This document shows positions 44,640-56,400 of a stretch of 64,000 bases of DNA, piece after piece. Made by a program: the position numbers and the translations under genes. Source of the stretch: Chitinophagaceae bacterium. GTDB taxonomy: Bacteria > Bacteroidota > Bacteroidia > Chitinophagales > Chitinophagaceae. The stretch spans positions 62,001-126,000 of the forward strand of contig CANGYR010000007.1 in assembly GCA_947458275.1 (NCBI GenBank), given 5' to 3'. A model generated the notes under the pieces. That model ran no database searches. It was given only the letters and a program-made list of their open reading frames with translations, and had not been told where the DNA came from. Every line of letters starts with the position of its first letter. The first letter of the stretch is position 1.

Positions 44640-46118
44640 ATGAAAATGAATAGAATAAAAAATTTCTTCTCTGGGTATAAAAAATTATTGGCCCTAGGTG
44701 CTGGTTTGTCGGTTTTCCTTTTTTTTATGCTGGTAAACCCTTTTTCACTCCATATAAAAGCAAATCTTGTTTTATCCATAGCTACTTTAATGATTAGTTG
44801 GTGGATTTTTGATGCACTGCCTCTCGCCGCCGTAGCGCTGCTGCCCATTGTACTTTTTCCTATACTAAATATCAGCAGCATTAAAGATGTAACTAAATCC
44901 TATTCCGACTCCATCATATTTTTATTCATGGGTGGATTTTTTATCGGTATTGCCGTTGAGAAATGGAATCTGCATAAAAGAATTGCACTGAACATAATCC
45001 GCGTTACCGGAACTAATGGCAACCGCATTATTCTTGGCTTTATCATTGCTACCGGTTTTTTGAGCATGTGGCTCAGCAATACAGCTACCACCATGATGAT
45101 GTTTCCCATTGCCGCCTCCGTGATTCATGTAATTTCGGGCCACCGCAACGAGGACGGGAATTTGAACAATTTTTCTCTGGTGCTGATGTTGTCCATCGCT
45201 TATGCTTCCAACTTTGCGCTGGGAACCATTATAGGAACGCCACCCAATGTTGCTTACGTTAACTACATAGCTGAAGAGTTTAATTACACAATAGGATTTA
45301 CAGAATGGATGATTGTATTCACACCGCTAACCATTGTACTGTTGCTGGCATTGTATTTTGTCACAGTAAAAATTCTTTATCCTAATCACATCAAACACAG
45401 CGAACAGGGGAAAAAGTTTATTGAAGATTCTTTAAATGAAATGGGAAAACTCACCACTCCGGAAAAAAGAGTGTTGGCGGTATTTTTCAGCGTCGTTCTT
45501 TGTTGGATTTTAAAAGACCTGATTAATAAATGGCAAAGCCAGCTGGTACTCGATGATACCATTATTGCGCTGGCGGGTGCAATTGTTTTGTTCATGATTC
45601 CTTCAGGAAGAAAAAATTCAATCAATGAAGAGCGTTTATTGGAGTGGGATGATACAAAAAAAATGGCCTGGGGAATTCTGATATTGTTTGGTGGAGGACT
45701 AGCCCTTGCCAAAGCTTTGGAGGAAGTAAAACTGATGGAACAATTCGGTGCGTTTATTGCTTCTTATTCCACCAACAATGTGTTGCTGATGATGTTGATT
45801 GTTACAACGATTTCTGTTTTTCTCAGCGAAGTCATGAGCAATGTGGCGCAGGTAATCGTGATGGCGCCCGTCATTACTTCTGTTGCAACCGCACTTCATA
45901 TGGACCCATTGATTCTCGGTATTCCAATGACATTGGGCGCCAGTTGCGCTAGTATGCTTCCGATGGGAACGCCTCCCAATGCTATCGTCTTCTCAAGCGG
46001 ACATATCAAAATGAAGGACATGGTCAAAACCGGTTTTGTACTAAATCTAATCTCAATCGTTTTAATATCACTGTTTTGTTATTTTCTACAACCGATGTTT
46101 ATACAGTTGATAAAATAG
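44640..46118 (+). CDS. SLC13/DASS-family anion:sodium symporter
   Basis: It is a predicted sodium-coupled carrier of dicarboxylates, sulfate or similar anions in the inner membrane. I choose the ATG at 44640 (MKMNRIKNFFSGYKKLL). The 493-residue protein has about 11-12 helices. The first re-entrant SNT motif is intact, in MWLSNTATTMMMFPIAASVI. The second is altered: SEVMSNVAQVIVMAPVI carries Val where Thr is usual. The conserved TLGASCASMLPMGTPPNAIVFSSGHIKMKDM region, typical of the C-terminal half, is present. The gene is divergent from korB and convergent with the Lrp/AsnC regulator. The true substrate is unknown. Confidence 0.9.
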   Translation: MKMNRIKNFFSGYKKLLALGAGLSVFLFFMLVNPFSLHIKANLVLSIATLMISWWIFDALPLAAVALLPIVLFPILNISSIKDVTKSYSDSIIFLFMGGFFIGIAVEKWNLHKRIALNIIRVTGTNGNRIILGFIIATGFLSMWLSNTATTMMMFPIAASVIHVISGHRNEDGNLNNFSLVLMLSIAYASNFALGTIIGTPPNVAYVNYIAEEFNYTIGFTEWMIVFTPLTIVLLLALYFVTVKILYPNHIKHSEQGKKFIEDSLNEMGKLTTPEKRVLAVFFSVVLCWILKDLINKWQSQLVLDDTIIALAGAIVLFMIPSGRKNSINEERLLEWDDTKKMAWGILILFGGGLALAKALEEVKLMEQFGAFIASYSTNNVLLMMLIVTTISVFLSEVMSNVAQVIVMAPVITSVATALHMDPLILGIPMTLGASCASMLPMGTPPNAIVFSSGHIKMKDMVKTGFVLNLISIVLISLFCYFLQPMFIQLIK

Positions 46119-46146
46119 AGATCGCGGCGTTTAATGGTGTAAAGGT

Positions 46147-46614
46147 TTACGCTCCCACCTGCACATTTCTCACAAACCCTTCCTCCAGGGAGATGAACGT
46201 TTCTGTTCTTTCAATGCCTTTGATTTTTTGCAGGTCATCGTGAAGAACATTTCTTAATTGTGTGATGTCTTTACAAACGATTTCGATGAACATACTATAG
46301 TTACCAGTGATATAATTCAAACGAACTATTTCGGGAATTTTCATCAACTCTTTGGCTACTACATCGTAGAGCGAGCTTTTTTCAAGATAGATACCCACGA
46401 AGGCGGTAATGTCGTATCCGAGTAATTTCAGATTTACGTTTAGCCGAGTGCCCTTTACGATATTATACTCCTGCAATTTCTTGATGCGCACGTGGATGGT
46501 GCCTCCGCTGACAAAAAGTTTCTTACCCAGTTCGGCATAGGATATCTCTGCATTGTCCATCATGGCATCTATAATCTGAAGATCCAGTTTGTCAAGATTC
46601 AATTTTGCGGGCAT
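46147..46614 (-). CDS. Lrp/AsnC family transcriptional regulator
   Basis: It is a small DNA-binding protein that senses amino acids or related metabolites. The 155 residues have an N-terminal winged helix-turn-helix (LDLQIIDAMMDNAEISYAELGKKLFVSGGTIHVRIKKLQ) and a C-terminal RAM/AsnC ligand domain with LKLLGYDITAFVGIYLEKSS and the segment VRLNYITGNYSMFIEIVCKDI. The length fits. The gene is convergent with the SLC13 gene, and its start region faces the tRNA-like RNA. The regulon is unknown; divergent placement upstream of the RNA makes that RNA a candidate target, though this is only suggestion. Confidence 0.93.
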   Translation of the reverse strand: MPAKLNLDKLDLQIIDAMMDNAEISYAELGKKLFVSGGTIHVRIKKLQEYNIVKGTRLNVNLKLLGYDITAFVGIYLEKSSLYDVVAKELMKIPEIVRLNYITGNYSMFIEIVCKDITQLRNVLHDDLQKIKGIERTETFISLEEGFVRNVQVGA

Positions 46615-46722
46615 TTTAGAGGAGTGTTTTAGATTTTTTTAAAATTATTATACAAATATTTAGATTTATTCTATAATTTCAAAAAATTACTTAAAATATT
46701 TTTAAATAACAGGCCCGTTCCT

Positions 46723-46730
46723 TAGTTTTG
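46723..46730 (+). promoter_or_regulatory. -7 box upstream of the tRNA-like RNA
   Basis: TAGTTTTG matches TAnnTTTG. With a start 7 or so bases later, the RNA at 46774 would have a leader of about 35-40 bases. The leader contains GGTA-GTTGATTT-TACC, a small hairpin. The -33 region is AT-rich without a clean TTTG. Confidence 0.45.
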
Positions 46731-46773
46731 TGTCATCAAGTTCTTAACTGGTAGTTGATTTTACCGGAAAAAT

Positions 46774-46945
46774 TGTGGGGTGATGAAATTTTTGGCAGAC
46801 ATGCCCTCTTGTCTCGGGGGTGGGGGTTACAGGATAAATATAGCATAGAGCCGCTTGTGCAGCAATGCATTTGCGACCAGGGTCGACCACTGAACTTTGT
46901 GCTACAACTAACTGCCCCGTGGAGGTTCGACCCCTCCCCCTACAG
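46774..46945 (+). ncRNA. tRNA-Leu-like RNA with a very large structured variable region
   Basis: All tRNA arms can be paired. Acceptor TGTGGGG (46774-46780) pairs with CCCTACA (46938-46944), one G-T wobble. U8-G9 follow, then a 3-bp D stem ATG:CAT with loop AAATTTTTGGCAGA, which resembles the leucine tRNA text GAAATTGGCAGACGC. The anticodon stem is CCCTC:GGGGG with loop TTGTCTC (anticodon GTC). The T arm is GGAGG-TTCGACC-CCTCC, with the canonical TTCGA. Between anticodon and T arms lie about 100 nt instead of the usual 4-24. Nested helices are possible there: GGGG/CCCC plus GTTA/TAAC, TAGCA/TGCTA (46841-46845 with 46900-46904), and TGCA-GCAA-TGCA, a GNRA hairpin. No CCA is encoded. A T run follows. 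It could be a functional novel RNA or a decayed tRNA. Confidence 0.6.
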
Positions 46946-47053
46946 CGATACTTTTTTCATAAGAGTCCTTGCAGCGTGAGTTGTGAGGGTTTTTTGTTGG
47001 AGGAATAATTAAAGAATAACTATGTTGAATTAAGAACAAACGAATTGTATATA

Positions 47054-47088
47054 AAAGCCCCTCTGTAATTGAATTAGAGAGGGGCTTT
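47054..47088 (-). terminator. Terminator of the giant-gene operon
   Basis: AAAGCCCCTCT (47054-47064) pairs with AGAGGGGCTTT (47078-47088), an 11-bp stem. On the minus strand it lies 28 bases past the stop of the PID-CTERM-like gene and is followed by TTATATAC. On the plus strand it could also stop the tRNA-like RNA transcript. Confidence 0.75.
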
Positions 47089-47115
47089 ATATCGTTTGGA
47101 GTAAGTTTAATTGCA

Positions 47116-47358
47116 TCAGGAATCGGTATCGACTCCTCTCTTCTTCCTGTATTCCCTTAGTTTCTTTGCTCCGTATCCCGCGCCAACTGCGAGCACAATG
47201 GATAATCCACCATCTACAGGCACTTCAGGAGGGCCCTCAAGACCTGTACCACTTGGACCTCCTCCCATTGGTCTTGGTAATATTAGCTGAGCATAAGACA
47301 CAACCGATATGCACATCAACAGAAAAGTCAACGTCACATTCAAGAGGAAATATTTCAT
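47116..47358 (-). CDS. PID-CTERM-like small envelope protein
   Basis: The start is set at the ATG at 47358 (MKYFLLNVTLTFLLMCISVVSYAQ), giving a clean signal peptide and an 80-residue precursor. The mature part has a Pro/Gly-rich stretch (LPRPMGGGPSGTGLEGPPE), then VPVDGGLSIVLAVGAGYGAKKLREYRKKR. This is a P-[IV]-D-G-G tripartite tail with a hydrophobic helix and a basic end, like the PID-CTERM sorting tails of Bacteroidota. Such tails are thought to be recognised for membrane sorting or processing. It sits 42 bases downstream of the giant T9SS gene and shares its terminator, so the two are probably co-transcribed. Its biological role is unknown. Confidence 0.82.
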   Translation of the reverse strand: MKYFLLNVTLTFLLMCISVVSYAQLILPRPMGGGPSGTGLEGPPEVPVDGGLSIVLAVGAGYGAKKLREYRKKRGVDTDS

Positions 47359-47400
47359 AGTTTTGAATAAGCTAGATTGCATAAAATTCATTTATTCTTT

Positions 47401-50400
47401 TTACTGAATAACTACTTTTTCTGTTTGTTTGATCTCATTGTTTGAATAAACTACAAGAATATATTCACCACCACTGAGACGTTTCTTGCCTTTCAACTCC
47501 AGCGAGTAGGATGATGTCCCTCCGGCATGTTGTAACACATTGCTGTATACTCTTTGTCCTGATACTGTTGTCAATACTACCTGGTATCTGCCGGACTGCT
47601 GGTCTTGCAATTGTAGATTAATTTTTCCATTTGCAATAACATTAGGATACACCCGAATCTGCGCATTTCCCAACCATTGTGCCTTAACCACGCTGCTGTA
47701 TGTGTAACTTCCGCTCACATCATTGCTGCGGATACGATAGTAATTCCAGCCGGTTAATGGTTGGTTATCCATTATTGCATAATCACGCAGACCGGAAGTA
47801 TTTACCGCTGCAACACTGTTCACTTTAGCAAAAGACACGCCGTCCGCACTTCTCTCCACATCAAAATCTTTCACTCCGCTCACATTCGCTGTCTGCCAGC
47901 TTACGGCTATGCCATCGGCTTTTTTCTGTGCAGCTACTTTGGTGAAGCGTACAGGTAATGTAACAGCATTTTTAAATACTAGGATAAATCTGTCTGAACT
48001 GATACCCATTCCTGCATTGTCTATAGAGAAATTATAGTCTGTAGTAGCACCGCTCATATCAATTGGAGTAGATTTTTTGGTCAGACGATCTATCAATACC
48101 GCTGACTCTATTTTCGCATCCCAATCTGTTGTATTGATTCTTAACGTATAACTACGAACACCCAGATTCCAGAATGAGAAGTAAACCGTATCCGTTGTGG
48201 TAGGTATTGGGCGACTTTCAATACTTAAGTATCGATTATCACGTAAAATACTCAGATTCTCAGCAAACGCATTTAGCTTGGCTACATCAAAAGTCTCATC
48301 GGATGCCTTATCATAATAATCATTCAATCTCACTTTAACCCCATCGAGTAATAGACTGCCGGCGGCACCATCATGAAGATTCACATTGATTTTTGTTATC
48401 GCACCTGTAAGGCCTCCTGTAGGATACGTTCTTAAAGCATAGCCATTAGAGCTAACCTTATTGCTTTCTTTAATGGTAATAGATCCGCCGCCACTCTTTT
48501 CAACAAAGAAGGCCTGGCCGGATTGTACTTTGAGGTAATCCAATGGCGATCCAGGGCCTCCGGTCATATCATAAGAAGACGATCCATCCCAACCTATTGA
48601 ACGATAACCACCAAATGTACCCATTGTAGCATCCCATATCCAGAAATTACGTTCAATCTTAGCGCTATTGCCGGAATTGAGGTACATCGAATTTAAATCA
48701 ATTGCTGATGCATACGGATTACCCACAACCTCAAATGGATTGCTCACTGTAACTGTCCTATCTCCAGTTTTAAGTGTTCCGGTTGGACGTAAAGTAGTAT
48801 TTGCATTACCAAAGAAAGTAACAGTTCGATCTCCTCTTACAAACAACATGTATCCTTGTTTGTCAGGAGCTGCTGTTGTGGTTGGCGTGTTGGTAGCAGA
48901 ATACCAGTTATCATTTTCATAGAATCTTATAGAAGATGTTGCAACGTTACTCAATCCGCTAAACCAATCGAAGCCCGCTGCTGCTGCTGCCGTACCATTA
49001 GGATATGTAGCTCCGTGTCCTGTAATCAACGTTCCAGATCCTGCACTTTCTCCTGTGGGTGCATTGGCATTGGCATTAGCTCCTGCCCACGCCTGACGGA
49101 TAGTTGGTCCTGTTACAGGTATCGTTAGCAATCTCCAAGCGCGTCTGCCGCTACCTATATAACGCTCTACTGTAACACTGGTAGCACCATTTAAAGTACC
49201 GGTAATCTGACCAATGGCAGCAGTACCTGCAGCAGTTGATTTTAGTGTAACAGGAAGGCCACCGAAATTGGCGGTACCGGCAACAGTGAAGGTAATGCCC
49301 GGGTTGATTGTAAGAGATCCGGCAGCTACTGTGAACGTTTTACCCGATCCAACAGTAAAATCATCATCTATTGTCGTTGGGTGTGATATTGTTATGTTGT
49401 TGGTACTAACCGGTGGCTGAACCGCCTGAACCCATCCGTTACCATTGTTATACTCCCAGCCTGAACCGCTGCTAAAGTTTGCTGATGATGCTCTGGTACG
49501 GAAGCTGGCAAGGCCTATGTCTTCCCACTTCGCGTATAGGGTAACATTAGATGCGGTGCTCATCGTATAACTTGCCTGGTTTGCATAGGCTACTGAACCG
49601 CCGCTGCTTGTTGCCCATCCAGTAAAAACATAACTGGTACGGGTAAACGAATTGGTTGTTAGGTTGGCTGACGTGCCAAATGTAATTGATTGAACTGACA
49701 TAGATCCGCCATCAGAACCATTACCATTAAAAGTAATTGTATAGTCATTTGTCGTCCACTGAGCATACAAAGTTACATTTGAAGTAATGGGGAATGTAGA
49801 GGCCACAGCGCGCGAAGTACCGCTGCCATCTGCTGCCGTATTCCAGCCGGCAAATTCAGAGCCTGCTTTAGCTATGGTGCCTTCATTCTTAACAGTTACT
49901 GTGGTGTTATAGTTATAGGGGCTGCTTGCGTCAGATTGAGAACCCGAACCGCCGTTGGCATTATAAGTAACTGTAAAAGTATTTATTGTCCATTGAGCAT
50001 ACAATGTTACATCTGAAGTAATAGAGAAGGTTGAGGCTACAGCTCGAGATGTACCGCTGCCATTCTGAGCTGTATTCCATCCGGCAAAGGTATAACCTGT
50101 TTTAGCTATGGTGCCCGCATTCTTCACTGTTACCGTTTGATTATAAGTATAATTTGTTGCGTCACTTTGACTGCCTGTACCCGTATTCTCATCATAGGTA
50201 ACGTTGTAATTAATAGCCGTCCATTTAGCATACAAGATTACATTAGCTGTACCCATATTGAAGGTCTCTCCGGGATTATAGCTTGTTCCACTACCATCTG
50301 CAGCTGTATTCCATCCGTTAAATATATAGCCGACTCTTGCAACTGTTCCCGCATTTTTTACTGTTACTGTTGAATCGTAATCGTATGGGCTATCGGAATC

Positions 50401-53400
50401 TGACTGAGAGCCACTGCCGCCGTTAGCATTATAAGTTACCGTGTAGCTGTTAATCACCCACTTCGCAAATAGTGTGGTGTTTTCAGCAGGAATGGTAAAG
50501 GACGCGCTGCCAGTTGCTGCATAATTATTACCGGATCCGTCAGCTTCTGTATTCCAGCCCGAGAAGGTATAACCAGTCCTTGCCAAATTGCCTGTATTTG
50601 CACTTACGGTTTGAGATGAGCCAAAACTGTATGTGCCACCGGCTGGAGCCGTTCCTGTGCTATTGAGATTTCCACTGTAGTTCAACGTATAAGAACCGGT
50701 AGACCACTGAGCATACAAAGTGATATTATTTGCCGGCATATTAAAGTTGTCTCCTGTACCATAGTTATTACCACTACCGTTTGCTGCTGTATTCCAGCCG
50801 GCAAAGGTGTTTCCTGTTTTAGCAAGGGTATTCGGTCCGCTGACGGTTACTGTTGTGTTATAATCATAGTCAGCCTGATTGGGCGCAGATCCACCTGTAC
50901 TTCCGTTGCCATTATAAGTAATTCTATAGCTGTTGATTGACCATTCCGCATATAGAATTACGTTAGATGCATCCATAGTAAAGGACCCCGTTCCTGCGGG
51001 AAGATTTGTACCACCACCATTAGCTTGTGTATTCCAACCCAAAAATGTGTACCCGGCTCTAACTAAACTTCCTGAGTTAGACGACACAGTAACATTTGTA
51101 TTATAATTATGATTGGTTGTGGATGGCTCTGTTCCTCCTGTTGCGCCATTACCGTCATATGTAACAGAATAGCTGTTGATCGTCCACTTAGCATAAAGCG
51201 TAACATTGGAAGAAATAACAAAGGTTTCTGTTGCATTGTATGTTGAACCGGTTCCATTCGCTGCAGTATTCCAGCCGGCAAATGTGTAACCGATTCTGGC
51301 AATAGTTCCGGAATCCTTTACTGTTACTGTTGAGTTGTAGTTATAAGGACTGCTGGCATCTGGCTGAGATCCTGTGCCACCGTTATTATTGTATGTAACC
51401 GTGTAGGTGTTGATAGTCCACTGTGCATATAATGTAACATCAGAAGCGATGGAAAATGTTTCTCCCGCCTCTCGAGATGTACCACTTCCGTTAGCTGCAG
51501 TATTCCATCCGGCAAAGGTATATCCGGTTCTTATCATTGAGCCCGCACTCTTAACTGTTACCGTTGAATTATAGTTGTAAGGACTGCTGCCATCTGATTG
51601 AGAGCCGGTGCCCCCGTTATTGTCGTAAGATAGGGTATACGTATTAATTGTCCATTGAGCATAAAGGGTAACATCAGATGTTCCAATAGCAAAAGTTTGG
51701 TTGGCAGTATAGGTTGTCCCGCTGCCGTTAGCTGCCGTATTCCATCCGGCAAAAGTATAGCCGGTTTTGACTATTGTACTTTGATTTTTAACCGTTACTG
51801 TTTGATTATAAATATAATTTGTAGCGTCTGACTGACTTCCCGAAGTAGCTCCGTTATCATCATAAAAAACATTGTATGGTATGGCAGTCCATTTTGCGTA
51901 AAGGGTTACATCGGCTGCGCCCAGGTTAAACGTTTCTCCGGCAGTATAGGTTGTACCGCTGCCATTCGCTGCCGTATTCCATCCGGCAAAAGTATAGCCG
52001 GTTTTGGTGAGCGATCCTGAATTAGAAGCCGCCGTAATCTCAGTATTGTAATTGTAGTTAGTTGAAAGCTGTGGTATATCCCCTCCTGTATTTCCGTTGC
52101 CATTGTAAGCAAAGGTGTATTGATTAATTGTCCATTTAGCAAATAACGTGGTGTTTTCAGCAGGTATGATAAAGCTGGCACTTCCTGTCGCGGCATAATC
52201 AGTACCAGACCCGTCAGATTCTGTATTCCAGCCAGCGAAGGTATAACCAGTCCTTGCCAAATTGCCTGTATTTGCACTTACGGTTTGAGATGAGCCAAAA
52301 CTGTATGTGCCACCGGCTGGAGCCGTTCCTGTGCTATTGGAATTTCCACTGTAGTTCAACGTATAAGAACCGGTAGACCACTGAGCATACAAAGTGATAT
52401 TATTTGCCGGCATATTAAAGTTGTCTCCTGTACCATAGCTGGAACCGCTGCCATTCGCAGCAGTATTCCATCCGGCAAATGTGTTTCCTGTTTTAGCAAG
52501 GGAACCTGGTCCGCTCACAGTAACAGATGCATTGTAATTATAGTTCGCTGATGCGGGAGCCGATCCACTTGAATTGCCATTTCCATTATAAGTGATGGTG
52601 TAGCTATTGATGTTCCATTTCGCATATAATATTACATTGCCAGCACCCATTGTAAAGGTTCCCGTACCTGCAGTATAATTGGTGCCGGTTCCATCTTCGG
52701 CTGTATTCCATCCACCAAAAGTATATCCGGTTCTAACAAGAGTTCCAGAGTTGGCTGATACGGTAACCGTTGAATTGTAATTATGATTAGTGGAAGACGG
52801 CTCTGTTCCTCCTGTTGCGCTATTACCATCATACGTTACTGAATAACTATTGATTGTCCATTGTGCATATATGGTAACATCTGAGGTAAATGTAAAATTT
52901 TCGGCAACCAAATAAGGAGTACCACTTCCGTTGGCTGCGGTGTTCCATCCGGCAAATGAATAGCCAGTTTTCGCGAGCGAGCCGGAATCAGATATCGCTA
53001 CTGAAGTATTATAGTTCTGCGTAACAGCAGTTGGGGCAGAACCTCCTGTGTTTGTATTGCCATTATACGTTAGTGTGTAAGAGTTGATTGTCCACTGTGC
53101 ATATAATGTTACGTTTGATGTTACAGAGAAAGTAGAGGATACCGCACGTGCTGTGCCACTTCCATTAGCAGCTGTGTTCCAACCGGCAAATGTATATCCG
53201 GTTTTAGTCATAGTTCCTGCATTCTTCACCGTCACGGTTGCGTTGTACTCATAATCTGTGGCATCTGTTTGACTGCCGCTTCCTGTATTTTCATCGTAGG
53301 TTACTGTGTAGGTTTGTATTTCACCGATTGCATAATAGCCAACACCCTGTCCGGCTGGAGAGGTGATTGCTCCGGATGCAACCGTCTGCGGTGTTCCAAC

Positions 53401-56400
53401 AGACACATAAGTTCCGGCTTGATTATTGTTTGACTTGGCAATCACATGTGTGCCATTTGTCATGTCTGTTTCAGTAATGGCAAGAGTGGCTGAAGTGAAT
53501 AATGCGGTTGTAATCTCCTCAATTCTCCAGTTTCTTGCACTGAATAAAGTAGTTTTAATGGTAGTATTGTTTCCCGTTGTTGCACCAGTTGATGCAAATG
53601 TTGCGCGCACAACCGGGTTTCCTGGAGCCACTACTGATTGAAGTGTTACAGGACGATAGAAAGAAGACCCCCCGATAGGATATGTATAACTGGTTGCATT
53701 AGCAAGGGTTCTGTCCAGTGGTCCATTTACATAACTGGATGTACTACCACCGGAAATTGCACCCGTTGCTGAACTATTGATGGTTAATTTGTTTGTTGAG
53801 GTAGTGGTAAGAATACCTGAAGTTAGCGTCAGTGTACCAGCAACCGTTGTGGCTGAACCAAGGGTAACACCACCTGTACCGTTCATGGTAAGGTTATTCA
53901 CATTACCACTGAATACAGAAGCGGGCAAGGTAAGCGGGTCTGTATTGGTAAAGGTAATAGTTGAACCGGTGCTGGCATCAATCGTACCACTGGTACGCGC
54001 TATGGAGCTGCCCGAGTATGTCAATGTGTTTGTGCCTACTGTAAACGTACCATTCGTTAATGTTAATATACCGGTTACTTTTAACGCATTACCCAAAGTA
54101 ACCGTGCCTGTGGATGTACGATTGATTGTCAGGTTATTTAATACATTGGTAGTGCCGGGTGTGGTTTGATCAAACCTAACAGTACCCAATGCCCCTGTGC
54201 CTAATATAGTAAGCGAAGAACTACTGCTGCCTTTGATAAAACCGGAGCCTGTTATTCCTGATCCCACAGAGCCTTTTCCAAGAGTAAGTGTGAAATCGTT
54301 TAGATTCAGGGTGTCTGTTGTGTTGGTAAGTGTGATGGCATTACCTCCATTAGGACCTTCCACCAATAAATTGCAAAGCATGCGGATAGACCCTGAAGCT
54401 TTATCCGATACGATATAATCAATATTAAATGTGCCGGATCCGCTTACATCCTGGGTGCCTGTTCCTGTAAAGAATACAGCCCGGTTATTGGAGTTGAATG
54501 TTGCATTATCCACCAAACTGCCCGTGATTTCAAGATCACCACCACCAACTGTTGATAAAGTGACCGTGCCAGAGCTGTTGGTAAAATTAGCGCAACGCAA
54601 ACGTCCGTTGGCATCTCCCATAGAAAGTGTGCCACTATTGGTAACATTACCGGTTACCACCACCACTTGTGTGATTGGCGCTGTATTGATTTTAGCTGCG
54701 ATGGTAAGCGTACCGCTATTGCTTATATTGCCTCCAATGTACAACACAGCATCTTCTTTCGCACCCGTTGCGAAAGTAGCTCCGGATGCAATGGTAAGAG
54801 AACCATTGATAGCTCTGTTTGTGGTCGCATCACCGTTTAGTAATGTATAGAAGCCGGAGTTAATAGTTACATTATTTGGATAACCTACGGTCGATCCTAT
54901 TGTGCCTATCCCGCTGGCGCTCCACTCCGTTGAGCGGTTATAATTTGAATTATAGAGTAGGGTTGAATTAGCAGAATATCTTGGAGCGGCTGAAACAAAG
55001 CCACCATTAATTCTCAGTGTACCATCTATTGTCGGAATAGTAGTTAATGTTACCGCACCTGTATTGATGGTGAAATTATTGAAGGTAATAGCAGCACTAC
55101 CATCCACTGTTGCCGCGCCGGCAAAATTGACAGTTCCAGCTCCACGCGTAAATGTTGAATTATTGGTAAGCGTACCAGATGCTGCAATTGTTAATGTACC
55201 ACCTGCTGTCATCACAACGGATCCATTGTTAGTAACGGTAGTAGCCGTAAGCGCACCACTGGCAACGAAGGTGAGTGATTTTGTGCTGTTAATGGTTACA
55301 GATGAAGGCGCATTTGTTACAGTGCCATCCACAGTTACAGCGTGATCAATCGTCACCGTAGCTCCGGCAGTAGGCAAGGCGTTGCCTGCCCATGTACCGG
55401 TAGTATTCCAGTCACCTGTGCCTGCGGTAATATGACCCAGGAAGTTAAAGGCACTGCTGGCACTTGAACTCGCGGTCGGGTTGTTCACCACCACGGTAGT
55501 ACCACTAACGGCAGCGCCGGTATTGGCTATAGTAGCGGTAATAGACGTACTACTTTGAGCGGTTATTGTTGCACTTACGCTGTTTATACTTACAGTAGCA
55601 TTTGAAGCAAAACTGGTTCCGTTAATTGTAATCGATTGTCCGGAGTAACCTGAAGCCGCGCTGAGTGATGCAATAGACGGACTAAGCAAAGTACTCATCA
55701 CAAAGAAGTTGGAATTTCCTAATGAAATAGCACCAATTGCATTGGCCGTACCATTGATAGTTGTTCCGCTGGCGGATCCTCCGATAGATGCGTATGCGCC
55801 GCTCTGAGCGGTACTTCTTCCTATTACATTCAGAGAACCTAAAGCCGATTGGCGGGTGATATCTGCTCCACCATTTGAAAAGTTTCCTGATACAACATTC
55901 AGTTGCCAGTACTCGGATGTGCTTATTGATGAAAGAACATTTGGATTATCAATAGATCCACCGGCACTACCCGAATTAGCAGTTACCTGCAGTACCGGAC
56001 CTGTTGCTCCGGTAGTAGGATTATTCAAAGTAAATGGAAGATACGTTGAACCTGATCCTACTGGGAATGAGAAGACATTAGATGCTCCAGTCAAATTTGG
56101 AGCCAATGTTCTTCTCAACGGACCATTAACAAATGTTGTTGTAGATCCGCCTGTGACGGCATTAGTTGCTGTATTGGTTACGGTTAATGTATTTGATCCC
56201 GTGGTTAGGTTACCAGAGTTCAGATTTAAAGTGTTCGTAACAATGACTGGGGTTGAAGCAGCCAAAGAAACTCCTCCACTTGTGTTACTGATTTTAAGGA
56301 TGGCAAAGTTGTTAGATGAACCTTCCGTACCAAAAGATCCGGTGATGGTTTGCGCAGCGCCTCCCAAAAATTCCACCATTCTTGATGAAGGCGTGAAAGT

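Noticed and set aside
46774-46945. tmRNA (ssrA) as the identity of the tRNA-like RNA
   Set aside because: There is a proper D stem and anticodon arm, no GGxUUCGAC D-loop text, no tag reading frame, and the length is under half of a tmRNA.
46755-46979. ORF of 74 residues on the plus strand
   Set aside because: It runs through the tRNA-like RNA, whose base pairing explains the sequence better. The peptide has no recognisable features.
51063-52832. Minus-strand ORFs of 63-123 residues in another frame of the InlB array
   Set aside because: Their similarity to each other reflects the underlying tandem repeat, not separate genes.
49521-53313. Regular repeats considered as a CRISPR array
   Set aside because: The units are over 220 bases, in frame and protein-coding, without spacers or cas genes.
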